This document shows, one piece after another, positions 21,101 to 28,613 of a DNA stretch of 64,000 nucleotides. Made by a program: the position numbers and the translations under genes. The notes under the pieces are model-generated. The model ran no database searches, had not been told where the DNA came from, and saw only the letters and a list, made by a program, of their open reading frames with translations. Source of the DNA: JACJWR01 sp963752505. Its GTDB lineage: Bacteria > Actinomycetota > Actinomycetes > S36-B12 > UBA10799. The DNA is taken from positions 1 to 64,000 of the forward strand of contig CAVVYM010000001.1 of assembly GCA_963752505.1 (NCBI GenBank), read 5' to 3'. The number at the start of each line of letters is the position of its first letter. Position 1 is the stretch's first letter.

Positions 21101-22727
21101 AGCTCAGTGAGGTGACGATCTCTTCCCGAATCGCATCCAGCGGCGGGTTGGTCACCTGGGCGAACAGCTGCGAGAAGTAGTCGAACAGCTGCCGGGGGCG
21201 GTCGGAGATCGCCGCGATCGGGGTGTCCGTACCCATGGACCCAATCGGCTCGGTACCGGCGCGGGCCATGGGCGCGAGCAGGATGCGCAATTCCTCTTCG
21301 CTGTAGCCGAAGGTCTGCTGCCGACGCAGACAGGACTTGTGCGTGTGCACCACGTGCTCGCGCTCGGGGAGCTCCTCCAGGTGGATGATCCCGGCGTGCA
21401 ACCAGTCCGCGTAGGGCTGCTCGGAGGCGAGTTCGGCCTTGATCTCGCTGTCCTCGATGACGCGGCCGGCTGCGGTGTCCACCAGGAACATGCGGCCGGG
21501 CTGCAGCCGACCTTTGCGGATCACCGTGGCCGGGTCAATGTCGAGCACACCCGCCTCGGATCCCAGGACCACGAGACCATCGGAGGTGACCCAGAAACGT
21601 CCCGGGCGCAGTCCGTTGCGGTCCAGCACCGCGCCGATCAGCGAACCGTCGGTGAAGCACACCGCGGCGGGGCCGTCCCAGGCCTCCATGAGGACCGCGT
21701 GGTATTCGTAGAACGCACGCTTATCCGGATCCATCTCCGCGTTGTTTTCCCAGGCCTCCGGGATCATCATCAACACGGCGTGCGGCAGCGAGCGGCCGCC
21801 GAGGTGCAGCAGTTCAAGCACCTCGTCGAAGGATGCCGAGTCGCTGGCGCCGGGCGAGCAGATCGGGTACAGCCGTGCGAGATCCCCGGGGATGAGGTCG
21901 GAATCCAGCATCGCTTCACGGGCCCGCATCCAGTTGCGGTTCCCGCGCACGGTGTTGATCTCACCGTTGTGCGCGATCAGCCGGTAGGGGTGCGCCAACG
22001 GCCACGAGGGGAAGGTGTTGGTCGAGAACCGCGAGTGCACCAAGCCGACGGTGGAGGCGACCCGGTCGTCAGTCAGATCCGGGAAGAACGTATCCAACTG
22101 ATCGGTGGTGAGCATGCCTTTGTAGACGATGGTGCGGCTCGACAGCGATGGGAAGTAGACGTCGGTGGAGTTCTCGACCCGCTTTCGGACGCAGAAGGCC
22201 ATGCGCTCGAGTTGCAGCTGGTCGGCCACCGGTTCGCGCGCGGCCAGGAAGAGCTGCCGGAACGTCGGCATGGTGGAACGTGCAGTTGCCCCCACGAGGT
22301 CGGCAACCACCGGCACGTCACGCCAACCGAGGACGGCCATGCCCTCCTCCGCGGCGATGGCCTCGATCGCGGCCACCTGCTGCGCAATGGCCGCATCGTC
22401 GCCGGGCAGGAACGCGGTGCCGACGGCGTACTCGGATGCCGGCGGCAACTCGAAATCAACTTCCTGCCGGAGGAAAGCGTCCGGAATGCCCAGCAGGATG
22501 CCGGCGCCGTCGCCAGAATTCGGTTCGGCACCTGATGCACCGCGGTGATCCAGGTTGCGTAGGGCGGTGAGCGCGTGGCGCACGATGTCGTGACTGGCCT
22601 CACCCGAGAGCGTCGCCACGAAGGCAACGCCACAGGCGTCGTGCTCGGCCGCGGGGTCGTAGAGGCCCTGCGCAGCGGGCACGGCTGACATCGACCCTGG
22701 CGGGGATGGGGGTACGGCAACAGACAT
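18174..22727 (-). CDS. gltB: Glutamate synthase large subunit
   Basis: With GltD this enzyme makes two glutamates from glutamine and 2-oxoglutarate. The mature N-terminal nucleophile is Cys32 in EHDACGVAF; the first 31 residues would be removed, and an alternative ATG lies 12 codons in. Central and FMN domains (RRSSIKQVASGRFGVT, ISGHDGGTGASPLTSLKHAG) and the [3Fe-4S] cysteines in MRVCHLDTCPVGVATQ are present, followed by the GXGXG beta-helix (SGGRLVV, GGRVVILG). Full length, 1517 residues. The ribosome site is GAGGTG just before the ATG. Between it and lgt lies 276 bp with no gene. Confidence 0.97.
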   Translation of the reverse strand: MSVAVPPSPPGSMSAVPAAQGLYDPAAEHDACGVAFVATLSGEASHDIVRHALTALRNLDHRGASGAEPNSGDGAGILLGIPDAFLRQEVDFELPPASEYAVGTAFLPGDDAAIAQQVAAIEAIAAEEGMAVLGWRDVPVVADLVGATARSTMPTFRQLFLAAREPVADQLQLERMAFCVRKRVENSTDVYFPSLSSRTIVYKGMLTTDQLDTFFPDLTDDRVASTVGLVHSRFSTNTFPSWPLAHPYRLIAHNGEINTVRGNRNWMRAREAMLDSDLIPGDLARLYPICSPGASDSASFDEVLELLHLGGRSLPHAVLMMIPEAWENNAEMDPDKRAFYEYHAVLMEAWDGPAAVCFTDGSLIGAVLDRNGLRPGRFWVTSDGLVVLGSEAGVLDIDPATVIRKGRLQPGRMFLVDTAAGRVIEDSEIKAELASEQPYADWLHAGIIHLEELPEREHVVHTHKSCLRRQQTFGYSEEELRILLAPMARAGTEPIGSMGTDTPIAAISDRPRQLFDYFSQLFAQVTNPPLDAIREEIVTSLSSLIGPEGNLLDTTPAQCRQVVLPFPVIDNDELAKIHHINDDGDLPGFRAARISGRYEVDGGGAALERRLDEICDEIDELIASGVRFVVLSDRDSDTDLAPIPSLLLTSAVHHHLVRQKTRTQVSLIVEAGDVREVHHVALLIGYGAAAVNPYLAMESVEDLVASGYLDGIESDKAVRNLVKALGKGVLKVMSKMGISTVSSYRGAQVFEAIGLSHELVDRYFTGTTSKLGGVGLDVIAEEVAQRHRIAYPESGSSSAHRQLRIGGEYQWRREGEPHLFDPETVFRLQHSTREQRYDIFKEYTNAVDDQSSRLMTLRGLFELGSGRAPISIDEVEPASEIVKRFSTGAMSYGSISQEAHETLAIAMNRLGAKSNTGEGGEDPDRFTRDANGDLRRSSIKQVASGRFGVTSEYLVNADDIQIKMAQGAKPGEGGQLPGHKVYPWVAKTRHSTPGVGLISPPPHHDIYSIEDLAQLIHDLKNANDRARIHVKLVSEVGVGTVAAGVAKAHADVILISGHDGGTGASPLTSLKHAGGPWELGLAETQQTLILNDLRDRVVLQTDGQLKTGRDVVVAALLGAEEFGFATAPLVVMGCVMMRVCHLDTCPVGVATQNPVLRERFTGKPEFVVTFFEYIAEEVRELLAQLGFRSLDEAIGHVECIDARAAVDHWKASGLDLAPILAEPKPEGPKRNLTTQDHGLDKALDNELIALASDALERGDPVRAQVKIRNVNRTVGTMLGAEVTRRFGGVGLPDGTIDITFTGSAGQSFGAFVPAGVTLRLEGDSNDYLGKGLSGGRLVVRPDRAAPFEAEEHIIAGNVIGYGATSGEIFLRGIVGERCCVRNSGAHVVAEGAGDHLCEYMTGGRVVILGATGRNVAAGMSGGIAYIIDLDPGKVNREMVDVEALSEVDEEFLREMIARHTEETGSAVGSTILADWPASALRFSKIMPRDFRRVLQAQAKAEAEGRDVDEAIMEASRG

Positions 22728-22998
22728 GGGTCACCTCGGATTAGGTCGCTGGGACTGGCAAAGAGCGGCTTGGGCAGCACCCGTCGCACGAGAGAATGTG
22801 CGAGGCGGTCACAGCATCAGGCGTCGAAAACGCCCAACGGTTTCGGGACGTCGTTGGCCCGCCGCTTCGGGGCAACCATACAACATCGGCCCCCGACCGC
22901 ACATGGGCATTGAGATCCCGTCAAAGGTCACTGCTGTGCATCTCCGGGCCGAGGTTGAGCACGCCTTCGGGCCAGGCTCGAGCCTTACCGTCGCGGAG

Positions 22999-23030
22999 TC
23001 AACTCAGGGCGGTGTCGACTCAGGGCGGTG
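22999..23030. repeat. 16-bp tandem duplication across the lgt stop codon
   Basis: TCAACTCAGGGCGGTG is followed directly by TCGACTCAGGGCGGTG, one mismatch in 16. Read on the minus strand the first copy supplies the last codons of lgt and part of its stop region. The duplication may simply be replication slippage that lengthened the 3' end of lgt. Confidence 0.75.
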
Positions 23031-24005
23031 TGAGGCGCCGGGGCCGGCCCGGGTGTCGCCGCCGGTGTCGTGCGCGCTATCGGCGTCGGCGGCCTCCGCA
23101 CCCCGCTCGACGACCTCATCTTCGTCGGAGGCAGGGCGAGCTGTCGGTGCCGCGCCCGCGCCGTTGCGGTAGACGGATCGCTCGCGGCCGGGCAACCGGC
23201 GGCCGACGATAATGACGTACGCCAAGGCGAGCAGGGCGATGATCGACGCCGTCCAAATGTTGATACGCAGGCCGGCGACGAGGGTTGCGTTGTCGATACG
23301 CACGGCTTCGATTCCGACCCGGCCGGCGCTGTAGAGGAATACGTAGAGGGCGAAGGCCCGGCCGTGGCCCAGGGTGAAGCGCTTGTCGGCCCACACGACC
23401 AAGCCCGCCACGACCAGACACCAGAGTGATTCGTACAGGAACGTCGGGTGGAAAGTGGCGAACTGTTCGTACCCTTCGGGCCGATTTGCGGCGGAGATCT
23501 CCAGCGCCCAGGGCAGGTCCGTCGGACGGCCGAAGAGTTCCTGATTTGCCCAGTTCCCCCAGCGTCCTATTGCCTGCGCGACCGCGATGCCCGGCGCCAC
23601 CGCATCAACCACCGGCGGTAGCAGGATGCCGTGCCGCTTAGCTGCGATCCAGGCGCCGAGCGTGCCGCCGGCGACGGCTCCCCAGATGCCCAGACCGCCT
23701 TGCCAGATCTTGAGTGCGGCCATGAGACCGGCACCGTCATCCCCGAAGTAGGTCGTCCAGTCCGTGAGGACGTGGTAGACGCGGGCACCGACGATTCCGA
23801 AGGGCACGGCCCACAGCGCGAGGTCGTAGATCTCGCCTTTGCGACCTCCTCGTGCCACCCAGCGGCGGTCGCCGATCACGGCACCCACCACAACGCCGAC
23901 CAGGATGATCAGCGCGTAGGCCCGAATCGGAATCGGACCGAGGTCCCATACGCCCTGGTCGGGGGAAGGAATGGACGCCAGCAGGTGGGCGGGGTTGAGG
24001 GTCAT
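23004..24005 (-). CDS. lgt: Prolipoprotein diacylglyceryl transferase
   Basis: Transfers diacylglycerol from phosphatidylglycerol to the lipobox Cys of prolipoproteins in the plasma membrane. The signature GRWGNWANQELFGRPT is present, as are the catalytic-region HPTFLYESLW and the GRVGIEAVRID segment. Seven transmembrane segments are expected from the hydrophobic pattern (for example residues 27-45 and 83-102). After about residue 275 the sequence becomes an Ala/Glu/Asp-rich cytoplasmic tail of about 58 residues, a feature of actinobacterial Lgt. The gene ends the tryptophan cluster, 7 nt after the DsbA-like gene. A lipoprotein substrate candidate occurs at 63428 in this window. Confidence 0.96.
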   Translation of the reverse strand: MTLNPAHLLASIPSPDQGVWDLGPIPIRAYALIILVGVVVGAVIGDRRWVARGGRKGEIYDLALWAVPFGIVGARVYHVLTDWTTYFGDDGAGLMAALKIWQGGLGIWGAVAGGTLGAWIAAKRHGILLPPVVDAVAPGIAVAQAIGRWGNWANQELFGRPTDLPWALEISAANRPEGYEQFATFHPTFLYESLWCLVVAGLVVWADKRFTLGHGRAFALYVFLYSAGRVGIEAVRIDNATLVAGLRINIWTASIIALLALAYVIIVGRRLPGRERSVYRNGAGAAPTARPASDEDEVVERGAEAADADSAHDTGGDTRAGPGASHRPESTPP

Positions 24006-24012
24006 CGCCGGC

Positions 24013-24792
24013 TCATTGCCCGCCGGCGGCCAGGATCTGCGCCTTCAGGTCCTCGGGAGACTGCAGTTGGGTGCGATCCACCTCTTCCCCGTTGAGGTAC
24101 AGCGTGGGCGTTCCGGTGACGCCACGCAGACCGGCGGCCTCGTTGCTCAGGGTGGGCCAATCGATGTAGGTCTGGGAGTCCACGCAAGTATTGAACGTGT
24201 CCAGCTCTGATCCGGTGATGCCAGCCTCGACGCCGAATTCCTTGAGCTGTTCGGTGGTGTAGCCGGTACCTTCGGTTTCGGGTTGGTTTGCGAACGCCAG
24301 CGTGTGGTAGTTGAGCGTCGCACCCGCGTCGACGGCGCAGCCGAACGCCGCGGCGGCTTGAGTCGACGAATCGTTGCCGAGGTTGCGGTCGAGGAAGTTC
24401 ATGGGGTGGTAGTTGACCTTCACCTGGCCGGTGTCGACCAGTTCCTTGATCGTCGGCGAGATGGCTTCGGCAAGCGCGGCGCACGCCGGGCACTGGAAGT
24501 CCTCGTAGACGTCCAGCACCGGAGTCTCGGCGGTGCCCACGGGTGCGCCGTACTCCGGACCCACAACCCCGGTCGGCAGGGGCGCGTCAGGGTTCGCCGT
24601 GGAACTCGCTTCGGCGTTGCCCGAGTCCCGGGTGGCATAGAGCGTCCCGCCGATGATGCCGCCGACGATGACCACAACACCGGCGGCGATGCCGATCTTG
24701 ACCGCCCGATCCCGCCGCTTCTCGCTCGCTTCCGCGGCAGCCCGGGCAGCTGCCGCCTTCTCGCGGGTCGTTGACTTCTTCGAGTTGCTCAT
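24013..24792 (-). CDS. DsbA-like thioredoxin-fold membrane-anchored protein
   Basis: This 259-residue protein has a charged N-terminus, one transmembrane anchor (about residues 31-54, VKIGIAAGVVVIVGGIIGGTLYA) and an extracytoplasmic thioredoxin-fold domain. YEDFQCPACAALAEAISP carries a CPAC redox pair at about residue 100, and GVTGTPTLYLNGEEV carries the cis-Pro loop. It resembles actinobacterial DsbA-family oxidoreductases that introduce or shuffle disulfides in secreted proteins. It sits between trpA and lgt, an order also seen in streptomycetes as I recall. It could cooperate with the CcdA-like protein at 41680, which is inference. Confidence 0.88.
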   Translation of the reverse strand: MSNSKKSTTREKAAAARAAAEASEKRRDRAVKIGIAAGVVVIVGGIIGGTLYATRDSGNAEASSTANPDAPLPTGVVGPEYGAPVGTAETPVLDVYEDFQCPACAALAEAISPTIKELVDTGQVKVNYHPMNFLDRNLGNDSSTQAAAAFGCAVDAGATLNYHTLAFANQPETEGTGYTTEQLKEFGVEAGITGSELDTFNTCVDSQTYIDWPTLSNEAAGLRGVTGTPTLYLNGEEVDRTQLQSPEDLKAQILAAGGQ

Positions 24793-24873
24793 GCGCGGTG
24801 ACTCCTGTGATTGTGGGGGCGACGGGCCAGCACGTTTCGCTGCCCACGATGGTAAGCGAGGCTTGACGGCGGT

Positions 24874-25671
24874 CTAGCGACGCCTCACACCCACGGCGAG
24901 TTCTGCTGCCAGACGACCCACGGCGTCGCGCGCCGCGGCCTCGTCGTCGGCCTCCTGCACAGCCCGGATGAAGGCGGATCCGACGATGACGCCATCGGCG
25001 TAGCGGGCGACCTCCGCGGCCTGGGCGGCGTCGGACACGCCCACCCCTACGCACACCGGCAGCGACGTCGTGGACTTGACCCTCGCTACCAGTTCCTCCG
25101 CGGCACCGGACACGGACGTCCGCACCCCGGTCACACCCATGGTGGAGGCGGCGTATACGAATCCGCTCGTGACGTCGGCGACCGCCGCGATGCGCTCGGG
25201 AACCGACGAGGGGGCGACCAGGAAGACTCGATCGAGGTCGGTGGCATCGGTCGCCACACGCCAGGCGGCCGACTCCTCCGGGGTGAGGTCGGGTGTGATG
25301 ACGCCGACGCCGCCCGCCGCGCTGAGTTCGGCGGCAAACCTTTCAACTCCGTACTTCTCGATGGGGTTCCAGTAGGACATGACCAGTGCCGGGGCTCCGG
25401 CCGCGGTCGTCCCCTGCACCGTCGCCATGACATCTGAGATACGCGCCCCGCCGGCGAGTGCCTGATCGACGGCGGCTTGGATGACCGGGCCGTCCATGAG
25501 GGGGTCGCTATACGGCAGTCCCACCTCCACCACGTCGACGCCGTTCTCCACCATCGCCGCGATGATCGCCACCGCCTCGGTGCGGCTCGGGAACCCGGCT
25601 GGCAGGTAACCAATCAGCAGTGCCCGATCATCCGCCCGCGCGGCCGCGAAGGCCTCACTCAACGCGTTCAC
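24874..25671 (-). CDS. trpA: Tryptophan synthase alpha subunit
   Basis: Cleaves indole-3-glycerol phosphate to indole and glyceraldehyde 3-phosphate. The catalytic Glu is in VDVVEVGLPYSDPLMDGPVIQ and the catalytic Asp region in GVGVITPDLTPEES. The C-terminal phosphate-binding GVGVSDAAQA and GVIVGSAFIRA are intact. Its 265 residues are standard. The ATG at 25671 overlaps trpB by ATGA. Confidence 0.96.
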   Translation of the reverse strand: MNALSEAFAAARADDRALLIGYLPAGFPSRTEAVAIIAAMVENGVDVVEVGLPYSDPLMDGPVIQAAVDQALAGGARISDVMATVQGTTAAGAPALVMSYWNPIEKYGVERFAAELSAAGGVGVITPDLTPEESAAWRVATDATDLDRVFLVAPSSVPERIAAVADVTSGFVYAASTMGVTGVRTSVSGAAEELVARVKSTTSLPVCVGVGVSDAAQAAEVARYADGVIVGSAFIRAVQEADDEAAARDAVGRLAAELAVGVRRR

Positions 25672-26879
25672 TGACCCACCTCTTCTTGGCTGAGTCCGAA
25701 CCAGTCCGCAGCCGTGGCGACGTCCTTGTCACCCCGGCCCGAGAGGTTGACCAGAATGACGCCCTCCGGCCCCAACGCCTCGCTCAACTTGAGCGCGCCC
25801 GCGAGGGCGTGAGCGGTCTCGATCGCCGGGATGATGCCCTCGGTCCGGCAGAGCAGCGCAAACGCGGCCATGGCCTCGTCGTCGTTGATTGGGGCGTACT
25901 GGGCCCGGCCGGAGTCACGCAGCCAGGCGTGCTCGGGCCCTACACCCGGGTAGTCCAACCCCGCGGAGATGGAGTGGGATTCAATCGTCTGACCCTCGTC
26001 GTCCTGCAGCAGATACGACCGGGTGCCATGCAACACACCCGGACTTCCACCGGTCAAGGTGGCGGCGTGTCGGCCCGTCTCGACTCCCTCACCACCGGCT
26101 TCGTAGCCGTAGAGGGCCACGTCGGTGTCGTCGAGGAAGGCCGAGAAGATTCCGATCGCGTTCGATCCGCCACCCACGCAGGCGGCAACTGCGTCCGGCA
26201 GTCGTCCCTCGCGATCCACAATCTGCACCCGCGCCTCCCGGCCGATCACAGCGTGGAAGTCGCGCACCAGTTCGGGGAACGGCGCTGGCCCTGCGACCGT
26301 GCCGAGCAGGTAGTGAGTCGTCTCGACGTTGGTCACCCAGTCACGCATGGCCTCGTTGATGGCGTCCTTGAGGGTGCGCGAGCCAGTGGTGACGGGCACA
26401 ACTGTGGCACCGAGGAGCTCCATCCGAGCAACGTTCAGCGCCTGTCGACGGGTGTCCTCCTCGCCCATGTAGACGACGCATTCGAGGCCCATAAGAGCGG
26501 CGGCCGTGGCCGTCGCGACCCCGTGTTGACCCGCCCCGGTCTCCGCGATCACTCGCGACTTGCCCATCCGGGTGGCCAAGAGCGCCTGACCGAGCACGTT
26601 GTTGATCTTGTGCGATCCGGTGTGGTTGAGGTCCTCACGTTTCAGGTAGACCTTCGCCCCGCCATGATCAGAGGTGAAACGCGCCGCCAGCGTCAGCGGA
26701 CTCGGCCGCCCGGTGTAATCGCGCTGCAGAGCATCCAGCGTGGCGGTGAAGTCCGGGTCGGTGCGCGCAGAACGGTACGCGGCATCGAGTTGGTCGAGCG
26801 CTGCCATGAGCGCTTCGGGCACGAATCGTCCGCCGTAGGGCCCGAAGTGTCCGGCGGCGTCTGGGAGGAGTGCGCTCAC
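25668..26879 (-). CDS. trpB: Tryptophan synthase beta subunit
   Basis: Joins indole with serine using PLP. The PLP lysine is in HTGSHKINNVLGQALL; the AETGAGQHGVATA loop and the PLP phosphate-binding GGGSNAIG are present, with EGVETGRHAATL typical of the TrpB1 type. GTG at 26879 has AAGGAG about 11 nt upstream. It is a 403-residue protein, 20 nt after trpC and overlapping trpA by 4 nt. Confidence 0.97.
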   Translation of the reverse strand: MSALLPDAAGHFGPYGGRFVPEALMAALDQLDAAYRSARTDPDFTATLDALQRDYTGRPSPLTLAARFTSDHGGAKVYLKREDLNHTGSHKINNVLGQALLATRMGKSRVIAETGAGQHGVATATAAALMGLECVVYMGEEDTRRQALNVARMELLGATVVPVTTGSRTLKDAINEAMRDWVTNVETTHYLLGTVAGPAPFPELVRDFHAVIGREARVQIVDREGRLPDAVAACVGGGSNAIGIFSAFLDDTDVALYGYEAGGEGVETGRHAATLTGGSPGVLHGTRSYLLQDDEGQTIESHSISAGLDYPGVGPEHAWLRDSGRAQYAPINDDEAMAAFALLCRTEGIIPAIETAHALAGALKLSEALGPEGVILVNLSGRGDKDVATAADWFGLSQEEVGQ

Positions 26880-26899
26880 AGGGTGGATTCTCCTTGTGA

Positions 26900-27709
26900 T
26901 CAGTCACGAACGTGATGGCATGCGGGGTGCATTCCGGCGGCGACCAAGGCGTGGACGGCCTGACGTGGATTCCCACCGGTCACCAGCGATTCCCCGACCA
27001 GCACCGCGTCCGCGCCGTCAGCAGCATAGGCGAGTAGGTCGTGCGGCCCGCGCACCCCCGATTCGGCCACCGTGGTGACGTCTGACGGCAGGGTGGGCAC
27101 CACTCTGGCGAATGTGGATCGGTCGACGTGCAGCGTCTTGAGGTTGCGCGCGTTCACGCCGATCAAGGTGGCTCCGGCGGCAACGGCCCGCCGGCCCTCC
27201 TCTTCGTCGTGAATCTCCACCAGCGGGGTAAGCCCGATGGAACCGGCCCGCTCGATCAGGCTGACCAACTGCTCTTGTTCGAGAGCGGCAACGATGAGCA
27301 GCACGATGTCGGCACCGTAGGCCCTTGCCTCCCACAACTGATAGCTAGTGACCACGAAGTCCTTGCGCAGGATGGGGATGTCGATCGCGGAACGCACCGC
27401 TGAGAGGTCGTCGAGGCTTCCGCCGAACCGGCGCCCCTCCGTGAGAACGCTGACGGCAGCAGCGCCGCCGGCCTCGTAGTCGGCGGCGAGAGCGGCGGGG
27501 TCCGCGATGGCTGCCAACGCCCCCTTGCTGGGGCTGGAACGCTTGACCTCGGCAATGACCGAGATTTCCGACCGCGAAAGCCTGGACATTGCGTCGACGG
27601 CCGGCGCGACGGACTCGCAGCGCTCCTGCAACTCCGCCAACGGCACACGCGACTGTCGCACTGCGAGGTCTTCGCGCACCCCAGCCACGATGTCGTCCAG
27701 AACGGTCAC
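26900..27709 (-). CDS. trpC: Indole-3-glycerol phosphate synthase
   Basis: Converts carboxyphenylaminodeoxyribulose phosphate to indole-3-glycerol phosphate. The catalytic Lys lies in VIAEVKRSSPSKGAL; the second Lys is in ILRKDFVV, and IGVNARNLKTL and AESGVRGPHDLL are family blocks. It is a monofunctional 269-residue TrpC without a fused TrpF. GTG at 27709 starts MTVLDDIVAGVR. No trpF, trpD or trpG is found in the window, so tryptophan synthesis needs genes elsewhere. Confidence 0.96.
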   Translation of the reverse strand: MTVLDDIVAGVREDLAVRQSRVPLAELQERCESVAPAVDAMSRLSRSEISVIAEVKRSSPSKGALAAIADPAALAADYEAGGAAAVSVLTEGRRFGGSLDDLSAVRSAIDIPILRKDFVVTSYQLWEARAYGADIVLLIVAALEQEQLVSLIERAGSIGLTPLVEIHDEEEGRRAVAAGATLIGVNARNLKTLHVDRSTFARVVPTLPSDVTTVAESGVRGPHDLLAYAADGADAVLVGESLVTGGNPRQAVHALVAAGMHPACHHVRD

Positions 27710-27784
27710 GACGTCAGGCTAACGATCGACTGTTTTGCCTCCGACCCTGGGGCGGCGGGTAGTCCGGCCACCCCGCGTGCATCC

Positions 27785-28270
27785 TCAGCCAGAGGCGAAG
27801 TAGGCGCCGAAGGGAAAATTGCGCACGAGAGTGAATATCACCGTGACGCCGATGAACAAGGTGAGCAGCCGCTGAGTCCATTTCGGCGGAAGCGATCGGG
27901 GAACTCGGCCCCGCCAAGCGGAGACGAGGCTACGTCCCAAGAAGAACACGATCACCGGCACCAGCACGACGAAAAGCGCGTTGTGGCTCCACGCACCGGC
28001 AATGTCGCCGTGGGCCAGGGAATGGGTGGCGCGCAGTCCGCCGCAGCCCGGGCAATCCACCCCGAGCAGGGACAGCGTCGGGCAGGCGGGATAGTGCCCG
28101 GGTTCGTTGGGATTGACGAAGGCCAGATACGTGGTGGCCACCGCGAGGCCCCCGATAGCAGCCAACGGACCCGCCAGCCGGACATGGCGCGGCCGGTGAT
28201 CAACCTTCGACGCGGAGGCCTCCGACCCGTTCACCTCGGAGTTTTGGCTGGCCAGCGACGTTTCCGACAC
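27785..28270 (-). CDS. DUF2752 membrane protein
   Basis: A 161-residue protein with three hydrophobic segments (about residues 32-50, 90-113 and 135-155). It has the DUF2752 signature CPTLSLLGVDCPGCGGLRATHSLAHGD, a Cys-rich CPGCG loop between helices. Function is unknown. DUF2752 proteins commonly lie beside trpC and a CD225 protein in actinobacteria. GTG at 28270 is 6 nt after the CD225 stop. Confidence 0.88.
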   Translation of the reverse strand: MSETSLASQNSEVNGSEASASKVDHRPRHVRLAGPLAAIGGLAVATTYLAFVNPNEPGHYPACPTLSLLGVDCPGCGGLRATHSLAHGDIAGAWSHNALFVVLVPVIVFFLGRSLVSAWRGRVPRSLPPKWTQRLLTLFIGVTVIFTLVRNFPFGAYFASG

Positions 28271-28276
28271 CTCGCA

Positions 28277-28558
28277 TCACTCCCTCAGCCGATCCACGAA
28301 ACCGAACAAACCGCCAGTGGCAACCATAGCCGCTATCGCAACGATGAACAGCCCAAAACTGATCAGCGTCCACATGCGAGCACGGCGGGCCGCACGATCG
28401 GCCCCGGCCATGTCTCCGTTGTCCACCCGTGCCCGCACCTGAGCGGCGAAGTAGACGGCGATCACGCCCGTGATCGGGAAGATGCACAACGTCGAGAACA
28501 CGGCGGGCACCAACCACGAATTTGGCGGTGCCAGAGCGGTGTCACGCGGGCCAGACAT
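28277..28558 (-). CDS. CD225/dispanin-like small membrane protein
   Basis: Starting at ATG 28558 (MSGPRDTALAPPNSWL), this 93-residue protein has two hydrophobic segments. The first is AVFSTLCIFPITGVIAVYFAAQVRAR, followed by the basic intracellular loop GADRAARRARMWTLISFG, which is the CD225 pattern. Such proteins are related to eukaryotic IFITM proteins; bacterial roles are not established. It is paired with the DUF2752 gene. The frame extends upstream into the sensor-kinase region but that part is not protein-like, so I took the internal ATG. Confidence 0.85.
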   Translation of the reverse strand: MSGPRDTALAPPNSWLVPAVFSTLCIFPITGVIAVYFAAQVRARVDNGDMAGADRAARRARMWTLISFGLFIVAIAAMVATGGLFGFVDRLRE

Positions 28559-28613
28559 GGCTGCCACCCTACTCACCACCGCGCAGCTGCAAGAAGCCTC
28601 CCGGCGGCAACGG

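Noticed and set aside
22728..22998. GlnR-type box before gltB
   Set aside because: No four half-site pattern with 6-nt spacings was found on either strand.
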